This document shows positions 48,433-57,048 of a stretch of DNA of 64,000 nucleotides, piece by piece. The notes beneath the pieces were generated by a model, which saw nothing but the letters and a program-made list of their open reading frames with translations, did no database searches and had not been told where the DNA came from. Positions within the stretch are counted from its first letter, which is position 1; the number at the start of each line of letters is the position of its first letter. This stretch comes from Streptococcus oralis (GTDB lineage Bacteria; Bacillota; Bacilli; Lactobacillales; Streptococcaceae): positions 372,001 to 436,000 of the forward strand of contig NZ_QEWJ01000001.1 of the NCBI RefSeq assembly GCF_004127215.1, read 5' to 3'. The position numbers were made by a program, and so were the translations under genes.

Positions 48433-51400
48433 CTATTGCTTTTCTTCTGCTTCATCACTATATTCAATCTGCTTCTTTCTTAATCCATATAGCTTTAATA
48501 CAGAATTTTCATGTTTGGATTTATTAGAAATCAATTTCTTTTTCTTTAAGTAATCAAGAAGTTTTTCGTTAAATTTAGAATACGACACTTTCGCTTCCTG
48601 ATTACCATTTCCACTATTATCTTCATTTTGATTTAGTTTGTCCAAGGCAACTTCCCATTCAGTGTAGATATCATAATCTATTTGTTCCTTCAAGATTTGC
48701 ATAATATCCGGTAATTCTAATAAATCTAAATAATCACCTAGCAAAGTAAGCTTATCTACTTCTATTTGACTTCCCGAATTAGAAATTAATTTTTCAAAAA
48801 GTTCTTTCTTATGTTCAAGTAAAACATCATTCGAATTTAGTATAGATTCATACAATGGAACGCTAATTTCATTTTCATCTAATGCTATAAATTGTCTTAT
48901 ATATTTTTTAACTATTTTTTGTATTTTATTTTGAAGCGTCACATCTAACGAATCATAGCTATTTTGATTTATTAAGTTGTAAAAGTCATACTCATCAAAT
49001 TTATTATCTAAAAGAAACACTAATATTTCTGCTCTATATTTTTCAGATAGATACAGATTCTCTAGCAATTCTCTAATTTGTTCTTCATCACGAATATCTT
49101 TTGCAGTATTTAAATAATCAAATTTATTCATCCTAATAAAGGAGGCTAAATGTTTTGGGTATTTCTGACGTATAAACTCAAGATTATCTTCATTAAAATC
49201 TATCAATTTATATTTTATGAGATGGTCCATCTGATTATCATCCTCATCAATTTCATTAAATGTTTCATAATAAGGATATCCTATTTCTTTCACTAATCTA
49301 ATTCTGATATTTTTATTCATGTTCGACTCTTCTAAAACAAAATATACAAATTTTTCTTGTATTTCCTTATCAAACCTCAAATAGATCTCTTTATCAAACT
49401 CAAAATTAGGTTTTTGATTAATAAAATCTACCAAGAAATTACCATCTTTCTTATATTGACTAAAATATTCTAAAACAATTTCAGTATTTACTTCTGCTTT
49501 TTGAGCATTAACAAGATTTTGTACTAGTATTTCTCTATTTTCACTAGATAGGTCATTGAATTTATCTTGAGTATAAGTTATATAAAATTCTGGGACACTA
49601 GCGATAATTTTTTCTACTAATGTAACATTTTTAATTTTTTCATCATTATCTGACTCGTCAGATTCATCACTTCCTAACTTTTCTTGAGATAATTGATGAT
49701 TAAATACAACATTATTATTTAATAATTGTTCAATATACTCAGGTTTATCACGCATCTCTCCCTCTGATAAAGTAACATACATTAGAATATACTTTAGAAA
49801 TTCTTCATCAGAAGATTGACAATAATCTAGTAAAGGTTTTAATCCATTTTGACTAGTCATGATTTCATAATTTTTATGTTTTACATCTGATAACTCTGTA
49901 CCCATATCAGAATACCGTTCCATGAAAAATAGTACATTAGATTTGCAAATATCGTATAAGCCATTCTTATAAATATAATTCAGCACATTTTCCTCATATC
50001 CTGAACTCTCAAAATCAAATTCCTTAATTTTAAAATCTATAGCCGATAAATTAAAATTAAACTTCTCAAAATCACAATAATTATTATGAAAAATGTTAAG
50101 AAAAACCTCTTGTGTCATCTCTAGATATTTAGAAATCTGCTCTTTTGTTTCTTTTGTACAATCACTCAAATCAACTAAATTCATTAAAGATAATATCAAT
50201 TTTCTTTTATCAACGTAAATAAAATCGCCATGTTCTTGGTTAATATATTCGTTGAAGAGATCCGAGTTATGATGTAGCCATTTTCTCAAAAATACCCTTA
50301 TATCACGCTCTGAGAAAAACGATTTATTTTCAACATTTAATCTAAATAATTCGTTATAAAAGTCCAGTAAAAATTCCAAAATATTATCTTGGTAAAAGAT
50401 TAATTTCAACTTCTCATTATGTTCATTTGAATATAACAGAAATCTAAATAAATCATAATTTAACACATTACTACTTTTATAATTTTTTAATTCTAAATAA
50501 TTAAAGATTTCATCAAAATTTTTTAGAGAAATATTATATTTATTCTGTCTGCCAGAAATTACATTTCTTAAATATTCTTTTTCTTCTACCGTTATCGTAT
50601 TCTCATAGAAATGATTCAAATAATCTTGATAGCTCTCATCAATATAAGCATTTCTAATTAGGAAAGAGATTATTGAGAATTGAGGATTCTTTCTTATTTC
50701 TTTTGTAAAATCACTTTTAAAATCATCAATATCTGTAGCATATTGATAAACATCTGATAATCTATAACTATCTAGTTTCCCAAGCTCATCGTTTATTTTC
50801 TTAATTTCTTCTTTTAATTTTTCTATTATTTTTTTATTTTTAGTATTCTTTAAACGCTCTTGAAATTCTGGAGTATTCCTACTAGGAAATAAAGAATCAA
50901 TATCCTCATTTCGCTTATATTGATTATACTCTGCATCATGATAACTATCAAAGGAATAAATTTCACTATCTCCTGCAATTAACTCTTTTATGTAATCATA
51001 ACGTGTTGAAAAATCTTTTTCAAATTTTCCATTTACTTTAATTATTTTTCTTCCAGATGGTATTTTTAATATAGTTCCATATAATTCAACTTCATCGTTT
51101 AAATGTTCTTCCTCAGCATTCTCTATCTTTCTCTCCAAAGCATTCTTCTTATTATTTAACTCCTCTCTAAGATTTTTTAATGATATTTCTTTTGAGTTCA
51201 ACAATTCATATAAATATCCTTGATTTCTTTGTAAAAGTGAAAAATCTTTAGGGAAAATATTTTTATAGACTACCATTGCAAATAGTTTTTCATAATCTAG
51301 CTTTAAAGTATTTAATGTGTCTTTATAAGTAAGATACTCATTACAAATATTATTGATTAATCTCATATCGTCAAGATATAAAGAAATATTAAATAAAAAC

Positions 51401-52395
51401 GTCTTGTCTAAACTATCGTATTCCCACATTTCTGTTAGCAATTTTTTTAATATGTCATGAGAATTAGAAGCAGTTACAACAGGGACTATAGGAATAATAA
51501 AATCAAAAAACTTCGTTCTTTCTTGTGATTCAAACAAATCATCCTTTACAAGATAGAAAAACACCAGTTTACGTTTGTGATTTGCCTTTCTATTTCTATT
51601 GATAACTATATTTAATTCCTTCAATTTTTCAAAAATTCTAGAGTCATTAAAACGTTCAATATCTTCAAATACTATAACATCTGCTCCTGATTGCTTGAAT
51701 AAATAAAGTACATCATCTAAATAGCGATCAAAATAAGATACCCTTGAACTTTCATTTGAGAAGATTTCAATATCAGTTTCAATTTTTTCTGCCTTTAAGG
51801 ATAATTTTTTGATAAAACCAAAATCTTTTTGTAGCTTCAGTAAAAAATAAATTCCATATACAATTAAAACAAATAAAATTATTAGTACAAGAAGGGAAAT
51901 AATAGGTTTCGTAGTCCAAGATAACCAACAAAAGTTATAAACCAATTCACTCCATGAAGAAATATTAAAAAGATACAAAGATAATAGTATTGTTAAACTT
52001 AGATATAGTGTAATATTGAGGGGGTTGATCTGTGATTCAGCATCAAGAGTTTTAAAAATGGATTTCCTTATTTTGTTAGGATTTATTTGATGAAGCAATT
52101 GATTGATTATTTTTCCTTCAATGGTATTAATTTCGCGCTTATCGAGTCCATTTTTTTCACTACTTTTCATTTCATCATATTGCCCCAAAGAAATATGAAT
52201 GAATTTTTTATCTGTACATTTCCTCTCAAAACTCTCAACAACACTACTTTTCCCCGCTCCATAATTCCCAGTAATAGCTACGTTGGTTACTTCCGAATTT
52301 TTGTCAATCGCAAATTCAAGTGCTCTTTCTGTCACTGGCTTTATTTCAACATCTTTATTTGAAGTAAGTGCTCGAAATTTATATTCTCTTTCCAT
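48433..52395 (-). CDS. YobI-like giant membrane P-loop NTPase (candidate defence protein)
   Basis: A 1320-residue AT-rich gene. Walker A is GNYGAGKSS (residues 43-51). Two TM segments (about 125-147 and 165-186) are inserted in the NTPase, as in KAP/YobI-type ATPases. Walker B VIVFEDIERFND lies near residue 240, followed by a sensor-like LVFFYLVKDDLF. A coiled-coil segment near 410-430 precedes a ~750-residue helical C-terminal region, with no recognisable enzymatic motif. KAP-like and STAND-type NTPases include anti-phage effectors; the role here is inference. It lies between fruA and ftsK, adjacent in pneumococcus. Confidence 0.75.
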   Translation of the reverse strand: MEREYKFRALTSNKDVEIKPVTERALEFAIDKNSEVTNVAITGNYGAGKSSVVESFERKCTDKKFIHISLGQYDEMKSSEKNGLDKREINTIEGKIINQLLHQINPNKIRKSIFKTLDAESQINPLNITLYLSLTILLSLYLFNISSWSELVYNFCWLSWTTKPIISLLVLIILFVLIVYGIYFLLKLQKDFGFIKKLSLKAEKIETDIEIFSNESSRVSYFDRYLDDVLYLFKQSGADVIVFEDIERFNDSRIFEKLKELNIVINRNRKANHKRKLVFFYLVKDDLFESQERTKFFDFIIPIVPVVTASNSHDILKKLLTEMWEYDSLDKTFLFNISLYLDDMRLINNICNEYLTYKDTLNTLKLDYEKLFAMVVYKNIFPKDFSLLQRNQGYLYELLNSKEISLKNLREELNNKKNALERKIENAEEEHLNDEVELYGTILKIPSGRKIIKVNGKFEKDFSTRYDYIKELIAGDSEIYSFDSYHDAEYNQYKRNEDIDSLFPSRNTPEFQERLKNTKNKKIIEKLKEEIKKINDELGKLDSYRLSDVYQYATDIDDFKSDFTKEIRKNPQFSIISFLIRNAYIDESYQDYLNHFYENTITVEEKEYLRNVISGRQNKYNISLKNFDEIFNYLELKNYKSSNVLNYDLFRFLLYSNEHNEKLKLIFYQDNILEFLLDFYNELFRLNVENKSFFSERDIRVFLRKWLHHNSDLFNEYINQEHGDFIYVDKRKLILSLMNLVDLSDCTKETKEQISKYLEMTQEVFLNIFHNNYCDFEKFNFNLSAIDFKIKEFDFESSGYEENVLNYIYKNGLYDICKSNVLFFMERYSDMGTELSDVKHKNYEIMTSQNGLKPLLDYCQSSDEEFLKYILMYVTLSEGEMRDKPEYIEQLLNNNVVFNHQLSQEKLGSDESDESDNDEKIKNVTLVEKIIASVPEFYITYTQDKFNDLSSENREILVQNLVNAQKAEVNTEIVLEYFSQYKKDGNFLVDFINQKPNFEFDKEIYLRFDKEIQEKFVYFVLEESNMNKNIRIRLVKEIGYPYYETFNEIDEDDNQMDHLIKYKLIDFNEDNLEFIRQKYPKHLASFIRMNKFDYLNTAKDIRDEEQIRELLENLYLSEKYRAEILVFLLDNKFDEYDFYNLINQNSYDSLDVTLQNKIQKIVKKYIRQFIALDENEISVPLYESILNSNDVLLEHKKELFEKLISNSGSQIEVDKLTLLGDYLDLLELPDIMQILKEQIDYDIYTEWEVALDKLNQNEDNSGNGNQEAKVSYSKFNEKLLDYLKKKKLISNKSKHENSVLKLYGLRKKQIEYSDEAEEKQ

Positions 52396-52432
52396 TAATT
52401 TATCTCTCCCTCTAGTAATTCTTTAACTATTA

Positions 52433-52441
52433 TTATATCAA
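52433..52441 (-). promoter_or_regulatory. Probable -10 of the YobI-like gene
   Basis: TGATATAAT on the minus strand, ~38 bp before the ATG at 52395 (SD AGAGGGAGAG). The -35 is weak. Confidence 0.45.
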
Positions 52442-52750
52442 TTATTTATTGAGATATAAAGCTTTTAGTTATTTCTCGTCTCCTACCTAAATCAGCTATA
52501 AAATTGGTTCATTTAGAATCGGGAAAATTCTCCTCCACCATACTGACATGGGTCGCTTGTAACTCTTCATTTAGAATACTTTGACTACGGAACTTTTCAT
52601 TCTCTGGCTTCTTTTCTAGAATCATTCAAGACACTTTTCACCTCCATAGTATTTATACAAACTTTAGTATTCTATCGTTTAAATGAAGAGTGAAAATCTC
52701 TACGATCTACTTCTATATCACTTTAAAGCCCAGTATCCCTAACTCCATTA
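52442..52750. other. Intergenic region upstream of the YobI-like gene
   Basis: About 310 bp. It contains a 38-codon minus-strand frame (52509-52625, MILEKKPENEKFRSQSILNE) without a well-spaced RBS and with no recognised similarity. It may be a remnant. Nothing else identified. Confidence 0.35.
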
Positions 52751-52751
52751 T

Positions 52752-52790
52752 CAAAAAAATGACTACCCACTTTCGTGTTCAGTCATTTTG
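52752..52790 (-). terminator. fruA terminator (upstream copy of the duplicated hairpin)
   Basis: AAATGACT / AGTCATTT encloses GAACACGAAAGTGGGT, followed by a T-run on the minus strand. It lies immediately after the fruA stop. Near-duplicate of 48390-48420. Confidence 0.85.
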
Positions 52791-52805
52791 GTATATGAAT
52801 TCTTT

Positions 52806-54760
52806 TTATGCTTGTGGTTTGCGTAGGTAACCATAAACCACACCACTTACAATTGCTCCAATCAAAACAAAGACTAGGTAAAGAAGGGCATTTGAAGTAA
52901 GTGCGATGACGAAGATTCCTCCGTGTGGCGCCATGAGTTTGATACCTGCAAGACCAACGAGTCCGCCTGCCACCGCAGAACCAAGGATGAAGCTTGGAAT
53001 AGCACGAGCTGGGTCGGCTGCACCAAACGGAATCGCTCCCTCAGTGATAAATGACAAGCCCATGATGATGTTTGTCAAACCAGAGTTGCGCTCTTCCTTA
53101 GTGAATTTATCTTTGAAAAGAAGAGTTGCGACAAAGATTGCAAGTGGTGGAACCATTCCTCCAGCCATAACTGCTGCCATAGCTACAGAACCACCTGAAG
53201 AAACAGTCGCTGCAAGCGTACCTGTACCAAAGACATAGGCTGCTTTATTAACTGGACCACACCCATATCAACAGCCATCATTCCACCAAGAACGATACCG
53301 AGAAGGACAGCTGAACCACCTCCAAGACCGCCAAGGAAGTCATTCATAGCAGTGTTAATTGCTGCCATTGGGATGTTAACAGCTAGCATGACAAATCCAG
53401 TCAAGATTGTTCCAAGAAGTGGCAAGAGAAGGATTGATTTAGCACCTTCAAGTGAACGAGGAACTTTAACGTATTTCTTGATAGCAAGAACCAAGGCTCC
53501 TGCGATAAATCCACCAACAAGGGCACCTAGGAAACCAGATGAGACACCTGCAAGAGTTGAAGTTGCTTCTCCGCCTGCAGCATAAGGGATTTTACCAAAG
53601 GCAAAACCTTCTTTGGCAATAGCACCAGCCACGAAACCTGCTACCAAACCAGGTTTTTCAGCGATAGAGTAGGCAACATATCCTGCAAAGACTGGGAGCA
53701 TCAAGCCAAAGGCCGCGCCACCAATTTTCATGAACATAGAAGCTAGCTCATGGTAGGATCCGAGATTGCCAAGACTATCTTGTGGCACACCAAAAGCTCC
53801 GTCGATCAAGAAAGCAAGGGCAATCATGATACCACCACCGATAACGAATGGCAACATTTGAGATACACCACTCATCAAGTGTTTGTAGAAGGCACCACCA
53901 AGGCTTTGTTTTTCGTTACTTGTTGCTGCGGTTTTTGCTCCATTAGCAGCATGGTAAACTTCAGCATCTCCTGAAAGAGCCAAGTTGATCAATTCTTCTG
54001 TCTTACGGATACCGTCTGCAACTGGACGATTAACCAATGGTTTGCCGTCGAAACGATCCATCTCAACAGCCTTGTCTGCTGCGATGATAACTGCTTTAGC
54101 CTTACGGATGTCCTCTGATGTTAGTTGGTTCCCAACACCGCTGGCACCGTTGGTTTCTACCTTGATCCCAACACCCATTTCGGCGGCTACTTTTTGAAGG
54201 GCTTCTTGGGCCATGTAAGTGTGGGCAATGCCTGTCGTACAAGCTGTAACAGCTACGATAAAGTCGCCAGATTCATTGGCAGGTGCTTGAATAGGCTGCT
54301 CAGCTTTTTCTGAAGCTTGGTCAAAAAGTTCGATAACTTGATCTGCAGATGTTACTTGACGAAGTTTGTCAGCAAATCCGTCTTTCATCAAGTATTGAGA
54401 CAATTCTGCCAAGGCTGCCAAGTGAGTGTCATTGGCACCTTCTGGAGCTGCAATCATGAAGAAGAGGTCTGTTGGTTGCCCATCCAAACTTTCATAGTCA
54501 ACACCATTGTTTGACTTTGCAAAGAGAACCGTTGCTTCTTTGACAGCTGAGTTTTTGCTGTGAGGCATAGCAATTCCGTCACCCAAGCCAGTGGAAGTGA
54601 GAGCTTCACGCGCTAAGATTCCTTCTTTAAAGGTTTCAAAATCCGTCACATAACCATGATCTACTAAGCTATGAATCATCTCTTCGATAGCTGCTGTTTT
54701 TTCAGTCGCCTGCAAATCTAGCAACATGACATCTTTTCTCAATAGGTCTTGAATTTTCAT
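52806..54760 (-). pseudogene. fruA: PTS fructose transporter IIABC (FruA), frameshifted
   Basis: Two open frames (52806-53180 and 53183-54760) together encode a normal IIA-IIB-IIC fructose permease. IIA has the His in GIAMPHSKN; IIB has the phosphocysteine in AVTACTTGIAHTYMA; IIC extends to YGYLRKPQA. Near 53256-53263 the expected GGT-GGT-CCA (GGP) reads GGTGTGGTCCA, a 2-bp GT insertion. It truncates the protein after DMGV and destroys the end of IIC. Removing it restores 650 residues, the pneumococcal length. Either a real loss-of-function, phase-variable or sequencing artefact. Start overlaps fruK (ATGA). Confidence 0.88.
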
Positions 54761-55668
54761 CGTTTTTCTACCTCAACTTTTTCATATGTTTCTTTAATAA
54801 ATTCTGCTGTTGCCAAGTCATCCGAGAAGGTGGTTGCTGTTCCACAAGCCACTCCCCATTTGAAGGCTTCTACCGCATCCTTGGATTTGACAAATTCACC
54901 TGTAAATCCAGCAACCATAGAGTCACCAGCTCCCACTGAATTTTTCACTGTTCCCTTGATTGGTTTAGCGAAGTAAGCTCCCTCAGATGTGACAAGAAGT
55001 GCACCGTCTCCAGCCATAGAGATGATAACGTTTTGAGCACCTTTAGCCAACAATTCTCGAGCATAGTTCTCGATTTCATCTAAACTTTCGAGTTTCACTC
55101 CAAAGATAGCTCCAAGCTCGTGATTGTTTGGTTTAACCAAAAGTGGCTGGTAGTCTAAACTATCAATCAAGGTCTGTCCTTCAAAGTCACAAACGACTTG
55201 CGCACCAGTCTGGCGTGTCAATGCAATCAAATCCTTATAGATAACATTGCCTAGATTCTTAGCACTTGAACCCGCAAACACGACCGTATCATCTGCAGTC
55301 AGACTAGATAAGATAGCTTTCAATTCTTCTAACTGAGCTGGTTCGACATTTGGACCCGTTCCGTTGATTTCTGTTTCTTGGTCTGCTTTAATTTTAACAT
55401 TGATACGAGTATCTTCTGCTACTTGGACAAAACGCGTCTCGATTTTTTCCTCTGCAAGGGTATCTGTGATAAATTTACCAGTAAAGCCTCCAATAAATCC
55501 AGTCGCAGTATTAGGAATATCCAAGCGTTTCAAAACACGACTGACATTGATTCCTTTTCCACCAGCAAACTTATCATCACTGTCCATACGATTGACACTG
55601 CCGACTTGGACTTGGTCCAAGCGCACGATATAGTCAATGGATGGATTGAGTGTGACTGTATAAATCAT
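54757..55668 (-). CDS. fruK: 1-phosphofructokinase
   Basis: A 303-residue PfkB-family kinase converting fructose-1-phosphate (the FruA product) to fructose-1,6-bisphosphate. It begins MIYTVTLNPSIDYIV, has GGKGINVSRVLKRL (PfkB signature 1) and the second signature VGAGDSMVAGF with the catalytic Asp. It is coupled by 4-bp overlaps to fruR upstream and fruA downstream. Confidence 0.96.
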   Translation of the reverse strand: MIYTVTLNPSIDYIVRLDQVQVGSVNRMDSDDKFAGGKGINVSRVLKRLDIPNTATGFIGGFTGKFITDTLAEEKIETRFVQVAEDTRINVKIKADQETEINGTGPNVEPAQLEELKAILSSLTADDTVVFAGSSAKNLGNVIYKDLIALTRQTGAQVVCDFEGQTLIDSLDYQPLLVKPNNHELGAIFGVKLESLDEIENYARELLAKGAQNVIISMAGDGALLVTSEGAYFAKPIKGTVKNSVGAGDSMVAGFTGEFVKSKDAVEAFKWGVACGTATTFSDDLATAEFIKETYEKVEVEKR

Positions 55669-56402
55669 ACTTCTATTACCTCCGTTTTCTCCTTAATAGC
55701 CTGCAAGAGCTCGTGCCCTTGACTTGTGATGACAATAGCGCGTTTGAGTGGTGCTACCTTGGCAAAGCAAGTTTGACCAATCTTTGACGAATCCACCAAG
55801 ACATAAGTCTGTTTGGCATTCTCTAAAATAGCACGCTTAACAGCTCCTTCCTCCATATCGGGAGTTGTATAATAACCATCGTCCACACCATTCATCCCGA
55901 TAAAGGCACGGTCAAAGTGCAATTGATTGATTTGGTTAAGAGCCACTCCACCGATACATGCATCTGTTGCCATCTTGACACTTCCTCCAACCATGACAGT
56001 CGGAATCTGTTTTTCAACCAACTGAACCGCATGATGAATGGAGTTGGTCACAACTGTGATGTTCTTATTAATCAATTCCTTGATCAAAAAAGCAGTTGTC
56101 GTTCCAGCATCAATAAAGATAACATCTTGTTCCTTGATAAGAGAGGCTGCTTTCTGAGCCAGTAGCTTCTTCTCTTGAAGGTTTTTGACAGATTTTTCTT
56201 GAATAGTTTCTTCCTGCAAGGAGTGGGGTAATTCTGCTCCACCATGCACACGGCGAAGCTTGTTTTCTGTCTCCAACTCATCCAAATCTCTTCGTACCGT
56301 TGATTCTGATGTTTCTAATAGACTAACCAATTTTTCTAGGGAAACTACATGATGTTGATTTAACTCCTCTAAAATCAGTTGCTTCCGCTCAGTTTTTAAC
56401 AC
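55665..56402 (-). CDS. fruR: DeoR-family fructose operon repressor
   Basis: A 245-residue regulator. A GTG start at 56402 is 7 nt after AGGAGG; the TTG at 56405 is too close. The N-terminal DeoR HTH is VSLEKLVSLLETSESTVRRD. The C-terminal sugar-phosphate sensor contains IFIDAGTTTAFLI and YVLVDSSKIGQTCF. Presumed effector: fructose-1-phosphate. First gene of fruRKA and probably autoregulated. Confidence 0.94.
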   Translation of the reverse strand: MLKTERKQLILEELNQHHVVSLEKLVSLLETSESTVRRDLDELETENKLRRVHGGAELPHSLQEETIQEKSVKNLQEKKLLAQKAASLIKEQDVIFIDAGTTTAFLIKELINKNITVVTNSIHHAVQLVEKQIPTVMVGGSVKMATDACIGGVALNQINQLHFDRAFIGMNGVDDGYYTTPDMEEGAVKRAILENAKQTYVLVDSSKIGQTCFAKVAPLKRAIVITSQGHELLQAIKEKTEVIEV

Positions 56403-56414
56403 CAAATCACCTCC

Positions 56415-56428
56415 TGTTATCGTTTACA
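56415..56428. promoter_or_regulatory. cre (CcpA) site of the fru operon
   Basis: TGTAAACGATAACA (minus strand) matches TGNAARCGNWWWCA at all positions. It lies between the -10 and the fruR RBS, a roadblock-type position for catabolite repression. Confidence 0.75.
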
Positions 56429-56434
56429 CTATTC

Positions 56435-56462
56435 ATTCTAGCACATTTTCTACCAAAGTCAA
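56435..56462 (-). promoter_or_regulatory. Promoter of fruRKA
   Basis: TTGACT (56457-56462), 16-bp spacer, TAGAAT (56435-56440) with a TG extension, on the minus strand. Confidence 0.75.
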
Positions 56463-56470
56463 GCATTTTT

Positions 56471-56500
56471 TATCATTTTCTTTCAAAAACTATCATTTTT
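56471..56500. promoter_or_regulatory. Possible FruR operator direct repeats
   Basis: TATCATTTT occurs at 56471-56479 and 56491-56499, 20 bp (two helical turns) apart, just upstream of the fruR -35. A plausible DeoR-family operator but unproven. Confidence 0.35.
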
Positions 56501-56519
56501 GCCAATTCCAACATTTTTA

Positions 56520-56548
56520 TTGCAAGATAAGTAGCTTTATGGTAGACT
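56520..56548 (+). promoter_or_regulatory. Promoter of tRNA-Ser(GGA)
   Basis: TTGCAA (56520-56525), 17-bp spacer, TAGACT (56543-56548), 16 bp before the mature tRNA. Confidence 0.6.
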
Positions 56549-56563
56549 ATTTGAGTAAGTATT

Positions 56564-56651
56564 GGAAGATTACTCAAGAGGCTTAAGAGGCCGTGTTGGA
56601 AACGCGGTAGGCGTGTAACAGCGTGCGTGGGTTCGAATCCCATGTCTTCCG
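56564..56651 (+). tRNA. tRNA-Ser (anticodon GGA)
   Basis: The acceptor GGAAGAT/GTCTTCC, anticodon loop TTGGAAA (GGA), long variable arm and GGGTTCGAATCCC T-arm identify a class II serine tRNA reading UCC/UCU. CCA is not encoded. Confidence 0.93.
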
Positions 56652-56669
56652 TAGAAAAACCAAATGATA

Positions 56670-56733
56670 TACTCCCCTTATAGCGGATAGTGAAGAGGCT
56701 ACGACTCACTAGAAACGATAGGGGAGTTTTCAT
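56670..56733 (+). terminator. Terminator of tRNA-Ser(GGA)
   Basis: ACTCCCCTTAT pairs with GATAGGGGAGT across a ~40-nt loop and is followed by TTTT. It ends the monocistronic tRNA transcript. Confidence 0.65.
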
Positions 56734-56980
56734 ATCCTCAAAAAAAGCTAACATCTATGCAGACTATGCTAAAAGTAGCTTATATCTATGCTAGGTCATA
56801 GTAAGGCAAGAGGAGAATGCTGTCCCTAGAAAATTACATTATCATCATACTGGTAACTTCCAATAACAGGTCGTTGGTATTTATCCTGCTGGGAAAATCC
56901 CTGTAACATTATTAAGAAATACGAACCTATACCTTCAATCTTACAAACTACTAGAATCCTTATTTCCTTGAATATAAAAA
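56734..56980. other. Gene-poor interval after tRNA-Ser
   Basis: About 250 bp between the tRNA terminator and the permease terminator. Apart from short imperfect repeats of AGCTTATATCTATGC type near 56750-56792, nothing is recognised. Open frames here overlap the permease or tRNA and look spurious. Confidence 0.4.
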
Positions 56981-57010
56981 GGAGAGAACCACCATGGTTC
57001 TCTCCTGAAT
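56981..57010 (-). terminator. Terminator of the amino acid permease gene
   Basis: The perfect stem GGAGAGAACCA / TGGTTCTCTCC with a 3-nt loop, followed by TTTTT on the minus strand. Confidence 0.9.
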
Positions 57011-57048
57011 CTGACCTTTCGTTAACCGACTCAGTTGATAAAAAACCT

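Noticed and set aside
52509-52625. 38-codon minus-strand frame upstream of the YobI-like gene
   Set aside because: GGAGGTG lies too far upstream of the ATG and no similarity is recognised; noted only as a possible remnant.
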